A stretch of DNA of 64,000 bases from Flavobacteriaceae bacterium LSUCC0859 (GCA_022239325.1 JAKOGP010000001.1:332870-396869); one strand, 5' to 3'; shown: positions 46,484 through 56,202, counted from the first letter of the stretch. Translations and numbers: made by a program. The notes: a model not told the origin generated them from the letters alone.

Positions 46484-47269
46484 ATGAATATTTTAGACCG
46501 AATAATTGCAGATAAAAGAATAGAGGTGGCTTTAAAAAGCCGTCTGGTTTCTGTGTCATATCTAGAGACTGCGGCTCTTTTTGAGCGTCCTTGTGTGTCC
46601 ATGGCCACTGCCATTCAAAAGAGTGCTTCTGGAATTATTGCAGAACACAAGCGCCGCTCTCCCTCAAAAGACGTAATAAATAATAGTCTTAAGCTAACTG
46701 AAGTAGTACAAGGATATACCCAAGGAGGGGTCTGTGGTATTTCTGTTCTCACAGACGGTCCCTATTTTGGTGGAGCGCTCGAAGACCTTCTTTTAGCCAG
46801 AGCCAGTGTAAACACCCCACTGCTTAGGAAAGATTTTATAATCTCTGAATACCAGATCATAGAGGCCAAGGCCCACGGGGCAGATGTAATCTTACTTATA
46901 GCTGCAGTTTTGAGCAAAGAAGAAATTAAAAAATTCTCTGAGCTGGCCCAGTCCCTGGGAATGGAAGTACTCTTAGAAGTACACGACTCAGAAGAGTTAG
47001 AAAAATCTATCATGCCCTCATTAGATATGGTTGGTGTAAACAACCGCAACCTAAAAACTTTTGAGGTATCTCTTGAAACTTCTAAGTCATTAACAGAACG
47101 CATTCCTTCAGAGTTTGTTAAAATCTCTGAAAGCGGGCTTTCTCAGGCGGCGGCTGTAAAAGAACTTCAATCTTTTGGCTACCAGGGCTTTTTAGTGGGT
47201 GAAAACTTCATGAAAACTAATGATCCTGGGGCAGCCGCCGCACAATTTGTAAAACAAATAGAAGCCTAG
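46484..47269 (+). CDS. trpC: Indole-3-glycerol-phosphate synthase
   Basis: The 261-residue TIM barrel that closes the indole ring. Catalytic Lys and Glu are seen in IIAEHKRRSPSK (strand 1), LLRKDFIISEYQI (strand 3) and LLEVHD. GVNNRNLKTF and KISESGLS mark later strands. It is monofunctional and is 2 bases before trpF. Confidence 0.97.
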   Translation: MNILDRIIADKRIEVALKSRLVSVSYLETAALFERPCVSMATAIQKSASGIIAEHKRRSPSKDVINNSLKLTEVVQGYTQGGVCGISVLTDGPYFGGALEDLLLARASVNTPLLRKDFIISEYQIIEAKAHGADVILLIAAVLSKEEIKKFSELAQSLGMEVLLEVHDSEELEKSIMPSLDMVGVNNRNLKTFEVSLETSKSLTERIPSEFVKISESGLSQAAAVKELQSFGYQGFLVGENFMKTNDPGAAAAQFVKQIEA

Positions 47270-47271
47270 CC

Positions 47272-48015
47272 ATGTCACAGCCAAAGCATACGAATATACC
47301 GCCCCAGACCCCGGGCATACCAAAGAAGCCCCTGCTTAAAGTTTGTGGCATGAGAGATCCTGAAAACATAGCTTCTGTTGCTAGCCTACAGCCAGAATTT
47401 ATGGGTTTTATTTTCTGGGAAAAATCCAAGCGTTTTGTTCGCGAGGTACTTCCGGAACTGCCAAAAACTATAAAAAAAATTGGGGTAGTGGTAGGTGCTT
47501 CGGAAGAGGAGGTACTCCATCTCATAGAAAAGCAAGGCCTGGACGGCATACAATTGCACGGTAAAGAATCTCCCGCCTTTTGTGAGGCCCTAAAAAACAG
47601 TTTAAAAAAAGCATCCTTTGCCAAAGAAGGAGATTACTCCTCTAGGCCCCAAACAAGCCCTATCCTTATAAAGGCATTTTCTGTGGGTACCAATTTTGAT
47701 TTTAAACAGCTTAAAGCCTATGAACCATATTGCGATTATTTCTTATTTGACACCAAAGGAAAATTACCAGGAGGCAATGGACACTCCTTTTCCTGGTCAC
47801 TATTAAAAGACTACCCTTCCAAAATACCCTACTTTCTCAGTGGGGGTATTGGTTTGGATAGCTTAGATAAATTATCTGATTTTTTAAACGATCCAGCCGC
47901 CAAACAATGTGCTGTTATAGATGTAAATAGTACTTTTGAACTATCAGATTACACCAAAGATGTGAATGCCCTAGCCCAATTTAAAAATAGATTAGAAAAC
48001 CTGACCTCTCTTTAA
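47272..48015 (+). CDS. trpF: Phosphoribosylanthranilate isomerase
   Basis: The TIM-barrel isomerase, 247 residues. The first strand with the catalytic Cys is [13 protein letters not shown], and the catalytic Asp is in YFLFDTKG, followed by [10 protein letters not shown] Pro-rich N-terminal extension of about 20 residues and an insertion near residues 115-130 make it longer than the usual 200-210. The ATG directly follows the trpC stop (2-base gap). Confidence 0.95.
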   Translation: MSQPKHTNIPPQTPGIPKKPLLKVCGMRDPENIASVASLQPEFMGFIFWEKSKRFVREVLPELPKTIKKIGVVVGASEEEVLHLIEKQGLDGIQLHGKESPAFCEALKNSLKKASFAKEGDYSSRPQTSPILIKAFSVGTNFDFKQLKAYEPYCDYFLFDTKGKLPGGNGHSFSWSLLKDYPSKIPYFLSGGIGLDSLDKLSDFLNDPAAKQCAVIDVNSTFELSDYTKDVNALAQFKNRLENLTSL

Positions 48016-48028
48016 AAACCCCTATACT

Positions 48029-49216
48029 ATGAAAAAGTCTTATCATGTAGATGAAAACGGATATTACGGCACCTTTGGTGGTGCATATATTCCAGAAATG
48101 CTATTTCCCAACACAGAGGAACTTAGAACACAATATCTAGATATTATGAACTCTGAGGACTTTCAGGAAGAATTTCAGGCCCTGCTCAAAGACTATGTAG
48201 GGCGGCCCACTCCACTGTATTTTTCCAAGCGACTCTCGGAATTATACCGCACTAAAATCTATTTAAAAAGAGAAGATCTTTGCCATACTGGAGCCCATAA
48301 AGTAAACAACACCATAGGACAAATTCTCATGGCCAAACGTTTGGGGAAAACCCGAATTATTGCAGAGACAGGCGCCGGACAGCACGGGGTTGCCACAGCT
48401 ACTGTCTGTGCCCTTATGGGGATGGAATGCGTGGTGTATATGGGCGCTGTAGACATTAAACGTCAGGCTCCCAATGTAGCAAGAATGAAAATGCTTGGGG
48501 CTACAGTTCGTGCGGCAGAGTCTGGAAGCAAGACCCTGAAAGACGCCACCAATGAGGCCATTAGAGACTGGATTAACAACCCGTTAAATACGCATTATAT
48601 TATAGGTTCTGTAGTGGGCCCCCACCCCTACCCAGACATGGTAGCCCGTTTCCAGTCGGTTATTTCCCAGGAGATCAAAAGCCAACTCTTGGAAAAAGAA
48701 GGCCGGGAATACCCAGACCACGTAGTGGCCTGTGTGGGCGGCGGCAGCAATGCAGCCGGCGCCTATTATCACTTCTTAGACCAAGAGCAGGTAAATATCA
48801 TTGCGGTAGAAGCCGCAGGAAAAGGTATAGATACTGGGGAGAGTGCTGCTACCTCTGCCTTGGGCAAAGAAGGGATCATTCACGGCAGCAAAACCCTTCT
48901 CATGCAAACCCCAGATGGACAAATTACTGAGCCCTACTCTATTTCTGCTGGTTTAGACTATCCAGGGGTAGGGCCCATGCACGCCCATTTGTTCCAATCT
49001 AAAAGGGCAGAATTTATTTCTGTAACCGACCAAGACGCCATGGCAGCCGGCCTACTACTATCTGAAATGGAAGGCATTATACCTGCTATTGAAACCGCTC
49101 ATGCCTTTGCCATTTTTGAAAACAGACCCTTTAAAGAAGACGAGATTGTGGTAGTGAATCTCTCTGGAAGAGGAGACAAAGATTTGAATACTTATATTGA
49201 TTATTTTAAATTGTAA
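48029..49216 (+). CDS. trpB: Tryptophan synthase beta chain
   Basis: The 395-residue PLP enzyme joining indole and serine. The PLP Lys is K91 in HTGAHKVNN. The phosphate-binding [10 protein letters not shown] and the [12 protein letters not shown] segment are intact. It is the TrpB1 type that pairs with TrpA, whose gene follows after 9 bases. Confidence 0.98.
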   Translation: MKKSYHVDENGYYGTFGGAYIPEMLFPNTEELRTQYLDIMNSEDFQEEFQALLKDYVGRPTPLYFSKRLSELYRTKIYLKREDLCHTGAHKVNNTIGQILMAKRLGKTRIIAETGAGQHGVATATVCALMGMECVVYMGAVDIKRQAPNVARMKMLGATVRAAESGSKTLKDATNEAIRDWINNPLNTHYIIGSVVGPHPYPDMVARFQSVISQEIKSQLLEKEGREYPDHVVACVGGGSNAAGAYYHFLDQEQVNIIAVEAAGKGIDTGESAATSALGKEGIIHGSKTLLMQTPDGQITEPYSISAGLDYPGVGPMHAHLFQSKRAEFISVTDQDAMAAGLLLSEMEGIIPAIETAHAFAIFENRPFKEDEIVVVNLSGRGDKDLNTYIDYFKL

Positions 49217-49225
49217 ATAAGCAAG

Positions 49226-50014
49226 ATGTCACAAGCTACAACCGTTCCCAATAGAATTAAGACCCGAATGGCAGACCCTAAAAAAGTCCTGTCTATTTAC
49301 TTTACTGCAGGCTATCCCAAATTAGAAGACACTACTAAAGTATTGCAACAGCTGCAAGACAGTGGTGTAGATTTGGTAGAAATAGGGCTGCCCTTTAGCG
49401 ACCCTTTAGCAGACGGCCCCACCATTCAAGACAGCTCTACTGCCGCCTTAAAAAATGGCATGACTACCACACTGCTCTTTGAGCAGCTTAAAGAGATTAG
49501 AAAAAGTATTCACATCCCACTGATTATCATGGGCTACTTTAACCCCATGCTTCAATACGGTGTAGAAACTTTTTTAGCCCAATGTGCCGCCATAGGAATA
49601 GACGGCATTATTATGCCAGACCTTCCCTTGGCAGAATATGAGCTACATTACAAGGCGCTTTTTGAAAAATACGGGATTAAAAATATATTTCTCATTACCC
49701 CCCAAACCTCAGAAGCTAGAATACAAGCGATAGACGCTGCCTCTGACGGTTTTATTTACCTGGTGAGTACAGCCTCAGTTACAGGGAGCAAAAGTGGTTT
49801 TGGAACGGAACAAGAAGCCTATTTTAAAAGGATTGCGGCTATGAATCTCAAAAATCCCCTAGTAGTGGGCTTTGGGATACACGACGCCCATACTTTTAAG
49901 CAAGCTACAACGCACACCTCAGGCGCCATAATAGGTTCTGCTTTCATTAAAACTCTAACCCAAGAAGGGCTTGCCGGAATAGATCCTTTCATTAAAAGTC
50001 TTAGACCTCATTAG
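49226..50014 (+). CDS. trpA: Tryptophan synthase alpha chain
   Basis: The 262-residue TIM barrel that splits indole-3-glycerol phosphate. The catalytic Glu and Asp are in LVEIGLPFSDPLADGP and in GIIMPDLPL. The phosphate-binding GFGI and GSAF segments are at the end. It is the last trp gene. No clear terminator was found after it, so transcription may continue into the small gene at 50097. Confidence 0.97.
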   Translation: MSQATTVPNRIKTRMADPKKVLSIYFTAGYPKLEDTTKVLQQLQDSGVDLVEIGLPFSDPLADGPTIQDSSTAALKNGMTTTLLFEQLKEIRKSIHIPLIIMGYFNPMLQYGVETFLAQCAAIGIDGIIMPDLPLAEYELHYKALFEKYGIKNIFLITPQTSEARIQAIDAASDGFIYLVSTASVTGSKSGFGTEQEAYFKRIAAMNLKNPLVVGFGIHDAHTFKQATTHTSGAIIGSAFIKTLTQEGLAGIDPFIKSLRPH

Positions 50015-50096
50015 AAAGCGCTTGAACAGAACAGCTGTTTTCAGATGGCGCTATATTACCTCTGTCCAAAAAATTTAAAAGATTACACCCAAATAT

Positions 50097-50336
50097 ATGA
50101 TCCACTTTAAGAATTTTCTCCTAAAAAACACCGGACTCATAGCACTGTTAGCAGTAACTTTAGGACTAGCTCCCTTTCATCCAGAACCCCATATTTGGGG
50201 CAAACTCAAGTGGATACAAGGTGGCGCCAAAGGCATGCAAGCCTTAGATTGGTTTGACACTTTTTTCCATGGGGCGCCATTTGTACTGCTCCTCACAGCC
50301 TTAGTATTTCAGGGATTAAAACTTATTAAAAAGTAA
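50097..50336 (+). CDS. Small two-helix membrane protein
   Basis: A 79-residue protein with two hydrophobic helices (about 10-26 and 57-75) and, between them, a conserved-looking loop LGLAPFHPEPHIWGKLKWI and GGAKGMQALDWFD. Similar small proteins occur in flavobacteria, and I recall no proven function. It lies 82 bases after trpA and 3 bases before the M20 gene, so it is tied to that gene more than to trp. Confidence 0.75.
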   Translation: MIHFKNFLLKNTGLIALLAVTLGLAPFHPEPHIWGKLKWIQGGAKGMQALDWFDTFFHGAPFVLLLTALVFQGLKLIKK

Positions 50337-50339
50337 CAT

Positions 50340-51836
50340 ATGAAAAAAATATTTTTAGCTCTATTGATTGGAAGCTCATTTACTACTTTAGCGCAAACAG
50401 ATGCGGAGATAAAAACACAAATCAGGCACAGCATAGACGAACTACGGGATTTTGTAGCCATTCCAAATGACGCTCTTGTTCCTGCAGATATTAACAGGAA
50501 CATCACTTGGCTCACAGAAAAATTTTCAGATAGGGGTTTTAATACGGCCATTCTGCCTACGGAGGGATTGCCTTTATTTTTTGCAGCATTGCCCATGCAA
50601 GCAGCCAAACCTACCCTTCTTTTCTATATGCACTTTGATGGTCAGCCGGTGGCACCAGAACTTTGGGATCAGGAGAATCCTTATGAGGTGGTTCTCAAAA
50701 AAGTATCGGCCACAGGCTATGAAACCATGAGTTTTGAAGACATTAACGAAGACATTCCTATGGATTGGCGGCTCTTTGGGCGCTCTACCTCAGACGACAA
50801 AGGTCCCATTGTTATGCTGCTCAACAGTCTGGATTTACTCGAAAAAAAAGGGGTGGAACTGCCCTGCAACATAAAGGTTATTTTAGATGGTGAGGAAGAG
50901 AAAAGCAGTAAACCATTAGCCCGAGCGGTGCAAACCTATAAAGATTTATTAGAAGCAGACTACCTAATTATTAATGACGGACCTGTTCACGCCTCTTCTA
51001 AGCCTACTGTGGTGTATGGCTGTCGCGGGATTACTACGGTAAACATCACCACCTATGGTCCAGACCAACCTCAGCATTCCGGTCATTACGGTAATTATGC
51101 CCCCAATCCTGCCTCTGAATTGGCGCTTTTGCTAAACAGTCTCAAGGCGCCCAATGGCAAGGTATTGGTAGCTGGATACTACCAGGGCATTTCTCTTTCT
51201 GAGGCAGATATGGCAGTACTTAAGGCAGTGCCAGATCAGGCAGAACAAATAAACGCTCTCTTGGGCGTTCACACGCCCGATGCCGTTGGGGGTTTTTACC
51301 AAGAAGCCCTTCAATACCCCTCCTTAAACGTGAGAGGAATGGCTAGCGGATGGGTAGGTGCTCAGGCCAGAACCATAGTGCCCTCAGAGGCTACTGCTGC
51401 CATAGACCTACGCCTAGTCCCTGAAACAGATGGACAAAGATTACAAGACCTCATTCAAACACATTTTGAAAATATGGGCTATAAAGTGATGTCCAAGACC
51501 CCGTCTAAGGCAGACAAAATGCGCTATCCAAAGCTACTTAAAATGGAAAGAGGCTCTGTAACTCCAGCCTTTAGAACTCCTTTAAGCCTTCCATTTGGAA
51601 CGCATATTAAATCTGTTTTAGAAGATCGTTTTAAACAAGAGGTGGTACAAATTAGAACCATGGGCGGGACGGTTCCCATTGCTCCCTTTGTAAATGCCCT
51701 TAAAATACCAGCTTATATTGTCCCTATGGTAAACCCAGACAATAACCAGCACAGTCCCAATGAAAATCTTAAAATTGGTCAGATAGATTACGGTATTCGC
51801 ACTTTCTATGCGCTCTTGAGCACCCCCCTAAACTAG
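50340..51836 (+). CDS. M20-family metallohydrolase, exported
   Basis: A 498-residue precursor with a signal peptide (MKKIFLALLIGSSFTTLAQ). The zinc-binding residues of an M20 peptidase are in LFYMHFDGQPV, the bridging Asp in STSDDKGPIVML, the catalytic Glu in DGEEEKSS, Asp in INDGPVHA and His in NNQHSPNEN. Members cleave dipeptides or N-acyl amino acids. With the signal it should work in the periplasm. A lid domain is inserted in the middle. Confidence 0.92.
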   Translation: MKKIFLALLIGSSFTTLAQTDAEIKTQIRHSIDELRDFVAIPNDALVPADINRNITWLTEKFSDRGFNTAILPTEGLPLFFAALPMQAAKPTLLFYMHFDGQPVAPELWDQENPYEVVLKKVSATGYETMSFEDINEDIPMDWRLFGRSTSDDKGPIVMLLNSLDLLEKKGVELPCNIKVILDGEEEKSSKPLARAVQTYKDLLEADYLIINDGPVHASSKPTVVYGCRGITTVNITTYGPDQPQHSGHYGNYAPNPASELALLLNSLKAPNGKVLVAGYYQGISLSEADMAVLKAVPDQAEQINALLGVHTPDAVGGFYQEALQYPSLNVRGMASGWVGAQARTIVPSEATAAIDLRLVPETDGQRLQDLIQTHFENMGYKVMSKTPSKADKMRYPKLLKMERGSVTPAFRTPLSLPFGTHIKSVLEDRFKQEVVQIRTMGGTVPIAPFVNALKIPAYIVPMVNPDNNQHSPNENLKIGQIDYGIRTFYALLSTPLN

Positions 51837-51858
51837 GGCTAACTGTTTTGGCAATACT

Positions 51859-51920
51859 TGGAGTGGCGCATTTTATACGGAGAAACCTGTGGAGTGGGGC
51901 ATTTTATACGGAGAAACACC
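51859..51920. repeat. 31-bp tandem repeat, with a degenerate third copy
   Basis: The unit beginning TGGAGTGGCGCATTTTATAC is present at 51859-51889 and 51890-51920 with one mismatch in the first 28 bases. A third, decayed copy from about 51922 runs into the 3' end of the yaaA-like gene, keeping CATTTTATC, so the gene's stop codon lies inside the repeat. Confidence 0.85.
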
Positions 51921-51935
51921 CTGGACTAGCACATT

Positions 51936-52697
51936 TTATCTCACAAAAACGGGCTGCATGGGATCCTTGGTTTCGCTTGGGCTGTAGGTATATCCTTCTG
52001 TGTTAAAGGACAATAGTCCCTCCAAATCCTGTAGCTGATGATCTATGGCAAAACGCAGCATCAGTCCCCTCGCTTTTTTGGCGTAAAAGCTTATAATCTT
52101 GAGTTTGTCGTTTTTCCAATCCTTAAAGATGGGGCTCACCACCGGCATGTGAAGTTTCTGAGCATCTAAGGCAGAAAAGTATTCCTGACTGGCCAGATTA
52201 ACGAGCAGTTCTTCTGTTCCCATCTCTGAATTTAACTTCTCAGTAAGGCTTTTTTTCCAAAATTCATATAAGTTTTGTTTGCTGCCAATTTTAATCTTGG
52301 TTCCCATTTCTAATCGGTAGGGCTGTATGAGATCTAAGGGCTTGAGCATACCGTACAAACCAGAGAGTATGTACAACTGATCTTGTAGGGCAGTTATAGA
52401 TTTTGTATCCATAGAGTACACGTCTAAGCCCTGGTAAACGTCTCCGCTAAAGGCAAAAACAGCTGGTCTGGCATTTTCTGGTGTAAAGGGGAGTGAAAAT
52501 TGCTGGTTGCGCTCCCAATTTAACTGAGCCAATTTGTCTGAGATGTTCATGAGCTCTGACAAGGCAGCTGGCTTTTTCTTTATCAGGGTTTTGTTAATAG
52601 TTGCAGACGCCTCTAAAAAAGCGGCCTGGCTATACTCCTTGGTAGGTAGTGGCGTTTTGAAGTCTAAGGACTTGGCTGGAGAGATTACAAATTTCAT
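51936..52697 (-). CDS. yaaA: YaaA-family (DUF328) protein
   Basis: A 253-residue protein starting MKFVISPAKSLDF, the family hallmark, with LYILSGLYGMLKPLDLIQPY in the middle and SFYAKKARGLMLRFAI near residue 205. In E. coli YaaA lowers free iron during peroxide stress and binds DNA. It is convergent with the M20 gene and its last codons fall in the 31-bp repeat. No partner genes. Confidence 0.93.
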   Translation of the reverse strand: MKFVISPAKSLDFKTPLPTKEYSQAAFLEASATINKTLIKKKPAALSELMNISDKLAQLNWERNQQFSLPFTPENARPAVFAFSGDVYQGLDVYSMDTKSITALQDQLYILSGLYGMLKPLDLIQPYRLEMGTKIKIGSKQNLYEFWKKSLTEKLNSEMGTEELLVNLASQEYFSALDAQKLHMPVVSPIFKDWKNDKLKIISFYAKKARGLMLRFAIDHQLQDLEGLLSFNTEGYTYSPSETKDPMQPVFVR

Positions 52698-52775
52698 AGC
52701 AAGATATTTTTACCCATAAAGGGAAGGTCAAACAATTTTGTTATAAAATTAAGGGTTTTGTCTGATTCTAAAAAA

Positions 52776-53984
52776 CTAGTCTTGAGAATGTTGCGAATAG
52801 GCCCGCCATTTTTCAATGCAAGCTTGCATATCTGCTGGAATAGGACTGTCAAAACGCATTTGCTCGCCAGAGCTCGGATGCACAAAACCAAGGGTTTTAG
52901 CATGCAAAGCCTGCCTAGGCAGTGCTTTAAATGCGTTGTCTACAAACTGTTTGTATTTAGTAAAGGTGGTCCCTTTAAGAATTTTTTCCCCACCGTAGCG
53001 CTCGTCATTAAAAAGTGTGTGTCCTATATGCTTCATATGAGCTCTAATTTGGTGGGTTCTTCCAGTTTCAAGAACACAAGAAAGTAGGGTCACATAACCC
53101 AGTCTCTCTATGACCCTGTAGTGGGTTACTGCTTCTTTGCCTTGCTCCCCTTCTGGGAAAACAGCCATTTGCAACCTATTTTTGGGGTGTCTCCCTATAT
53201 GTCCACTAACCGTCCCATGGTCTGCCTCTACATTGCCCCAAACTAAAGCCACATATTCGCGCTCTGAGGTTTTGTCAAAAAACTGCTTGGCCAAATGAGT
53301 CATGGCTTTAGCGGTCTTGGCCACCACCAACAAACCAGAAGTGTCTTTGTCTATTCTATGAACCAAACCTGGGCGATCATCTGCATTTAAAGGAAGGTCT
53401 TTTATGTGGTGTAAAAGGGCATTAATTAGGGTGCCTGAATAATTCCCGTGCCCCGGATGCACCACCATGCCAGCCGCTTTGTTCACCACCAAAAGGTCCT
53501 TGTCTTCATAGACTACCTCTATTGGAATGTCTTCAGGACTCAGTAAAAATTCATAGGGAGGGTGGCTAAACATCACCCGAATATCGTCTCCTGCCTTTAC
53601 CTTATAATTTTGTTTGACTACCGTTTCGTTTACCCAAATATGCCCTTCCTTTGCAGCCTGCTGAATTTTATTCCTGGTAGCGTTCTCAATAAAATTCATG
53701 AGATATTTGTCTATTCTCAGAGGTTCTTGTCCCTTGGAGGCCCTCATGTGAAAATGCTCAAAAAGATCCTCCGTATGGGTTTCATCCCTTTCTTGGTCAG
53801 AAGATCCCTCTATATCTGAGAGCGGAGATACTTGAAGATCGGAAGCAGGCGCAACATTTGCAGAAGACCCATAGGTCTCATGGACTAATCCTTCATTAAT
53901 TTTTGACATGCTTGCCTTATCATCTGTTTCTCTTTTCAATGCCTTTTCCTCTGCTAAAGCAGCTTGTTTTTTTATTGTTCTCAT
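52776..53984 (-). CDS. RluA-family 23S rRNA pseudouridine synthase (RluD-like)
   Basis: A 402-residue enzyme. The S4 RNA-binding domain lies at about 85-145 (RIDKYLMNFIENATRNKIQ) and the catalytic domain follows, with the catalytic D212 in GLVHRIDKDTSG and the late motif TGRTHQIRAHM. The domain plan fits RluD, which modifies helix 69. The first 75 residues are an acidic, low-complexity extension that usual relatives lack. A second Met at residue 26 is an alternative start. It begins 3 bases after the PASTA gene's stop. Confidence 0.9.
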   Translation of the reverse strand: MRTIKKQAALAEEKALKRETDDKASMSKINEGLVHETYGSSANVAPASDLQVSPLSDIEGSSDQERDETHTEDLFEHFHMRASKGQEPLRIDKYLMNFIENATRNKIQQAAKEGHIWVNETVVKQNYKVKAGDDIRVMFSHPPYEFLLSPEDIPIEVVYEDKDLLVVNKAAGMVVHPGHGNYSGTLINALLHHIKDLPLNADDRPGLVHRIDKDTSGLLVVAKTAKAMTHLAKQFFDKTSEREYVALVWGNVEADHGTVSGHIGRHPKNRLQMAVFPEGEQGKEAVTHYRVIERLGYVTLLSCVLETGRTHQIRAHMKHIGHTLFNDERYGGEKILKGTTFTKYKQFVDNAFKALPRQALHAKTLGFVHPSSGEQMRFDSPIPADMQACIEKWRAYSQHSQD

Positions 53985-53987
53985 AAA

Positions 53988-54581
53988 CTAAGGAAGATCT
54001 TTGTATGGGTTGGGGGTGCCATCTTTTGGCCTTACACCATTACCACAAATGAGTTCTACTTCTGACATTTTTGGTAGGTTAAAACCTTCTTTTACGAGCA
54101 TGTTTTTATACTTTATTCCATACACCATATCTTTTCCTAGGGCGTCTATATAAGTTACTTTTCCTATCTTCAGACCTACCGCCTGTAGCTTAGAAGCTGC
54201 ATTTCTTTGGGTAAGCTGTATAAGGGCTGGAAGGCTAATATCTGAATATCCAGATGGGTTTAGTTGTAGGTAAATTTTCTTGTTAGCTTTCACTAAACTT
54301 CCGGCTTTGGGTTGCTGGCTTATAACGGAGTTGGCTGGATAATCTGGGTTAAAATTAGCAGAATCTATGACTTGAAATCTAAGGTGTTGTGAAGCCAGCA
54401 ACTCTTCTACTTCCTGGAGTTCAATTTTGGTCAGATCTGGTACTGTAATTTGTTCTCCGTGTTTGGTAGACCAAGAGAGCCACTGCATGCTTCCAATGAC
54501 CAACAGAACAAGCACAGCTACGGCCCATAATATTTGTTTAAAAAAAATCCTGCTTTTTAAAAAAAGTATGCTATTTTTCAT
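53988..54581 (-). CDS. PASTA-domain membrane protein
   Basis: A 197-residue protein with one N-terminal membrane helix (about residues 16-36) and two to three PASTA-like repeats (VPDLTKIELQEVEELL, then LPALIQLTQRNAASKL), which end in a Pro-rich tail. PASTA repeats bind peptidoglycan fragments or act as spacers. There is no kinase or transpeptidase domain. It lies directly before the RluA-family gene and is divergent from ddl, so a cell-wall link is plausible. Confidence 0.9.
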   Translation of the reverse strand: MKNSILFLKSRIFFKQILWAVAVLVLLVIGSMQWLSWSTKHGEQITVPDLTKIELQEVEELLASQHLRFQVIDSANFNPDYPANSVISQQPKAGSLVKANKKIYLQLNPSGYSDISLPALIQLTQRNAASKLQAVGLKIGKVTYIDALGKDMVYGIKYKNMLVKEGFNLPKMSEVELICGNGVRPKDGTPNPYKDLP

Positions 54582-54599
54582 ATGGTTTAGCGATTAGAG

Positions 54600-54607
54600 C
54601 AAAGATA
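54600..54607 (-). promoter_or_regulatory. Candidate -7 box of the PASTA-RluA operon
   Basis: Minus-strand TATCTTTG fits TAnnTTTG, 18 bases before the ATG. No clear -33. Confidence 0.5.
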
Positions 54608-54664
54608 ACAAAAGCATTGTCTTTCCTAATCCAAGCCATGAATTATTTAAAGCTGATAGGGCGT

Positions 54665-55636
54665 ATGAAGAAAAATATTGCAGTGATTATGGGGGGCTAC
54701 ACCAGTGAATTTGAAATTTCACTCAAAAGTGGCCAAGTAGTGGCCAGTCATTTAAATCTTGAAAAGTATGAGGTGTACCCAGTAGTGATTACAAAAAATC
54801 GTTGGACCTTTACCACTCCAACTGGAGAAGTATACCCCATTCAAAAAGGAGACTTTTCTTTAGAACTCCCCCACAAAAAAGTGAAATTTGACGGTGTCTT
54901 TAACGCCATACACGGGAGTCCGGGAGAGGATGGAAAAATTCAAGCCTACTTAGAGTTGCTTGGTATACCCCAAACTGCCTGTGACTTTTACCAGGCAGCT
55001 ATTACTTATAACAAGAGGGATTTACTGAGTGTACTCAAAGCTTACGACATACCTATGGCAGCCTCCTTTTATCTAAACTCAGCAGACCATATAGATATAG
55101 ATAAAATAATAGAAGCCGTGGGACTGCCGTGTTTTGTGAAAGCCAATAGATCTGGTAGCAGCTTTGGTATTTCCAAGGTCTATAAACCCTCTGAATTTGA
55201 AAAAGCATTTGAAGTGGCCTTTAAAGAGGACCATCAGATCATTATTGAACAAGCACTTGTGGGACGTGAAGTCTCTGTTGGCGTTATAAATTACAAAGGA
55301 AAAACGCAGGTACTACCCATCACAGAAATACAATCGGAAAACGACTTCTTTGACTATGAAGCCAAATACCAAGGCAAATCTAATGAGGTTACACCCGCTG
55401 TGCTAGATGCAGAAATTGAAAAAAGCTTACGGCATTATGCAGCACTGATTTATGACAAACTGGAATTAAAAGGTTTCACCAGAACAGAATTTATTATTGT
55501 AGATGGTACCCCTCACGTATTAGAAGTAAATACCACACCTGGCATGACCACCCAAAGTATTCTACCTATGCAAGCTGCTGCCGCAGGAATTTCCTTGGAA
55601 ACCCTTTTTGAAAGTGCTTTAGACGCTATATTATAA
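54665..55636 (+). CDS. ddl: D-alanine--D-alanine ligase
   Basis: The ATP-grasp ligase making D-Ala-D-Ala for peptidoglycan. From the chosen ATG at 54665 it has 323 residues and starts MKKNIAVIMGGYTSEFEIS, as relatives do. The upstream ATGs at 54617 and 54638 would add 16 or 9 residues. Signatures are HGSPGEDGKIQ, EVSVGVI and LEVNTTPGMTTQSILP, which carries the metal-binding Glu and Asn. Confidence 0.95.
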   Translation: MKKNIAVIMGGYTSEFEISLKSGQVVASHLNLEKYEVYPVVITKNRWTFTTPTGEVYPIQKGDFSLELPHKKVKFDGVFNAIHGSPGEDGKIQAYLELLGIPQTACDFYQAAITYNKRDLLSVLKAYDIPMAASFYLNSADHIDIDKIIEAVGLPCFVKANRSGSSFGISKVYKPSEFEKAFEVAFKEDHQIIIEQALVGREVSVGVINYKGKTQVLPITEIQSENDFFDYEAKYQGKSNEVTPAVLDAEIEKSLRHYAALIYDKLELKGFTRTEFIIVDGTPHVLEVNTTPGMTTQSILPMQAAAAGISLETLFESALDAIL

Positions 55637-55645
55637 TTGCTACCT

Positions 55646-55659
55646 AGGTGCCGGCACCT
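55646..55659. other. Perfect 14-bp GC-rich palindrome between ddl and coaD
   Basis: AGGTGCCGGCACCT reads the same on both strands and starts 9 bases after the ddl stop. As RNA it could form a 5-bp hairpin with a CCGG loop, but no T run follows. It could be a protein site or a processing hairpin. Confidence 0.45.
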
Positions 55660-55722
55660 GAGATAGAGACCACTGAAAAAAGGCTTACAACTTTTAATTA
55701 ATAAGATTCAATTAGAATTCCC

Positions 55723-55730
55723 TAAGTTTG
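55723..55730 (+). promoter_or_regulatory. Candidate -7 box of coaD, 4 bases from the ATG
   Basis: TAAGTTTG fits TAnnTTTG and is followed by AAAT and then the start codon. The transcript is predicted to begin at or next to the ATG. The -33 element is weak. Confidence 0.55.
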
Positions 55731-55734
55731 AAAT

Positions 55735-56202
55735 ATGAATAAAAAAATAGCTGTATTTCCAGGTTCATTTGACCCGCTTACCCTAGGCCACCTAGACGTT
55801 ATACAAAGAGGGCTCACGCTTTTTGACCAACTTATTATTGCCATTGGAGTAAATACTGAAAAAAAGTATATGTTTTCTTTGGAGGAGAGGGTAGCCATCC
55901 TCACAGACACCTTTAAGGAAGAAGATAAAATTAAAATTCACACCTACTCTGGTTTAACGGTAGACTTTTGTCAGGAAATTGGAGCTCATTTTATATTGAG
56001 GGGATTGAGAAATCCAGCAGATTTTGAATTCGAAAAAGCCATTGCACATACCAACAGAAAACTAACAGAAATAGAAACTGTATTTCTTCTAACATCGTCA
56101 GGTAAGTCTTACATTAGTTCTTCTATTGTTAGAGATGTCATTAGACATAAAGGAGATTTTTCTGGACTGGTTCCTCCCTCTGTTTTGCAGTTTCCAAAGT
56201 AA
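55735..56202 (+). CDS. coaD: Phosphopantetheine adenylyltransferase
   Basis: The penultimate step of coenzyme A synthesis: phosphopantetheine plus ATP gives dephospho-CoA. The 155-residue nucleotidyltransferase has the (T/H)xGH motif as TLGH in FPGSFDPLTLGHLDVI and the second motif SYISSSIVRDV. RGLRNPADFEFE is the central substrate segment. Length and start are normal. Confidence 0.97.
   Translation: MNKKIAVFPGSFDPLTLGHLDVIQRGLTLFDQLIIAIGVNTEKKYMFSLEERVAILTDTFKEEDKIKIHTYSGLTVDFCQEIGAHFILRGLRNPADFEFEKAIAHTNRKLTEIETVFLLTSSGKSYISSSIVRDVIRHKGDFSGLVPPSVLQFPK

Noticed and set aside
50018-50055. Possible trpA terminator
   Set aside because: AGCGC / GCGCT encloses AACAGCTGTT, but no T run follows and the inner pairing is broken.
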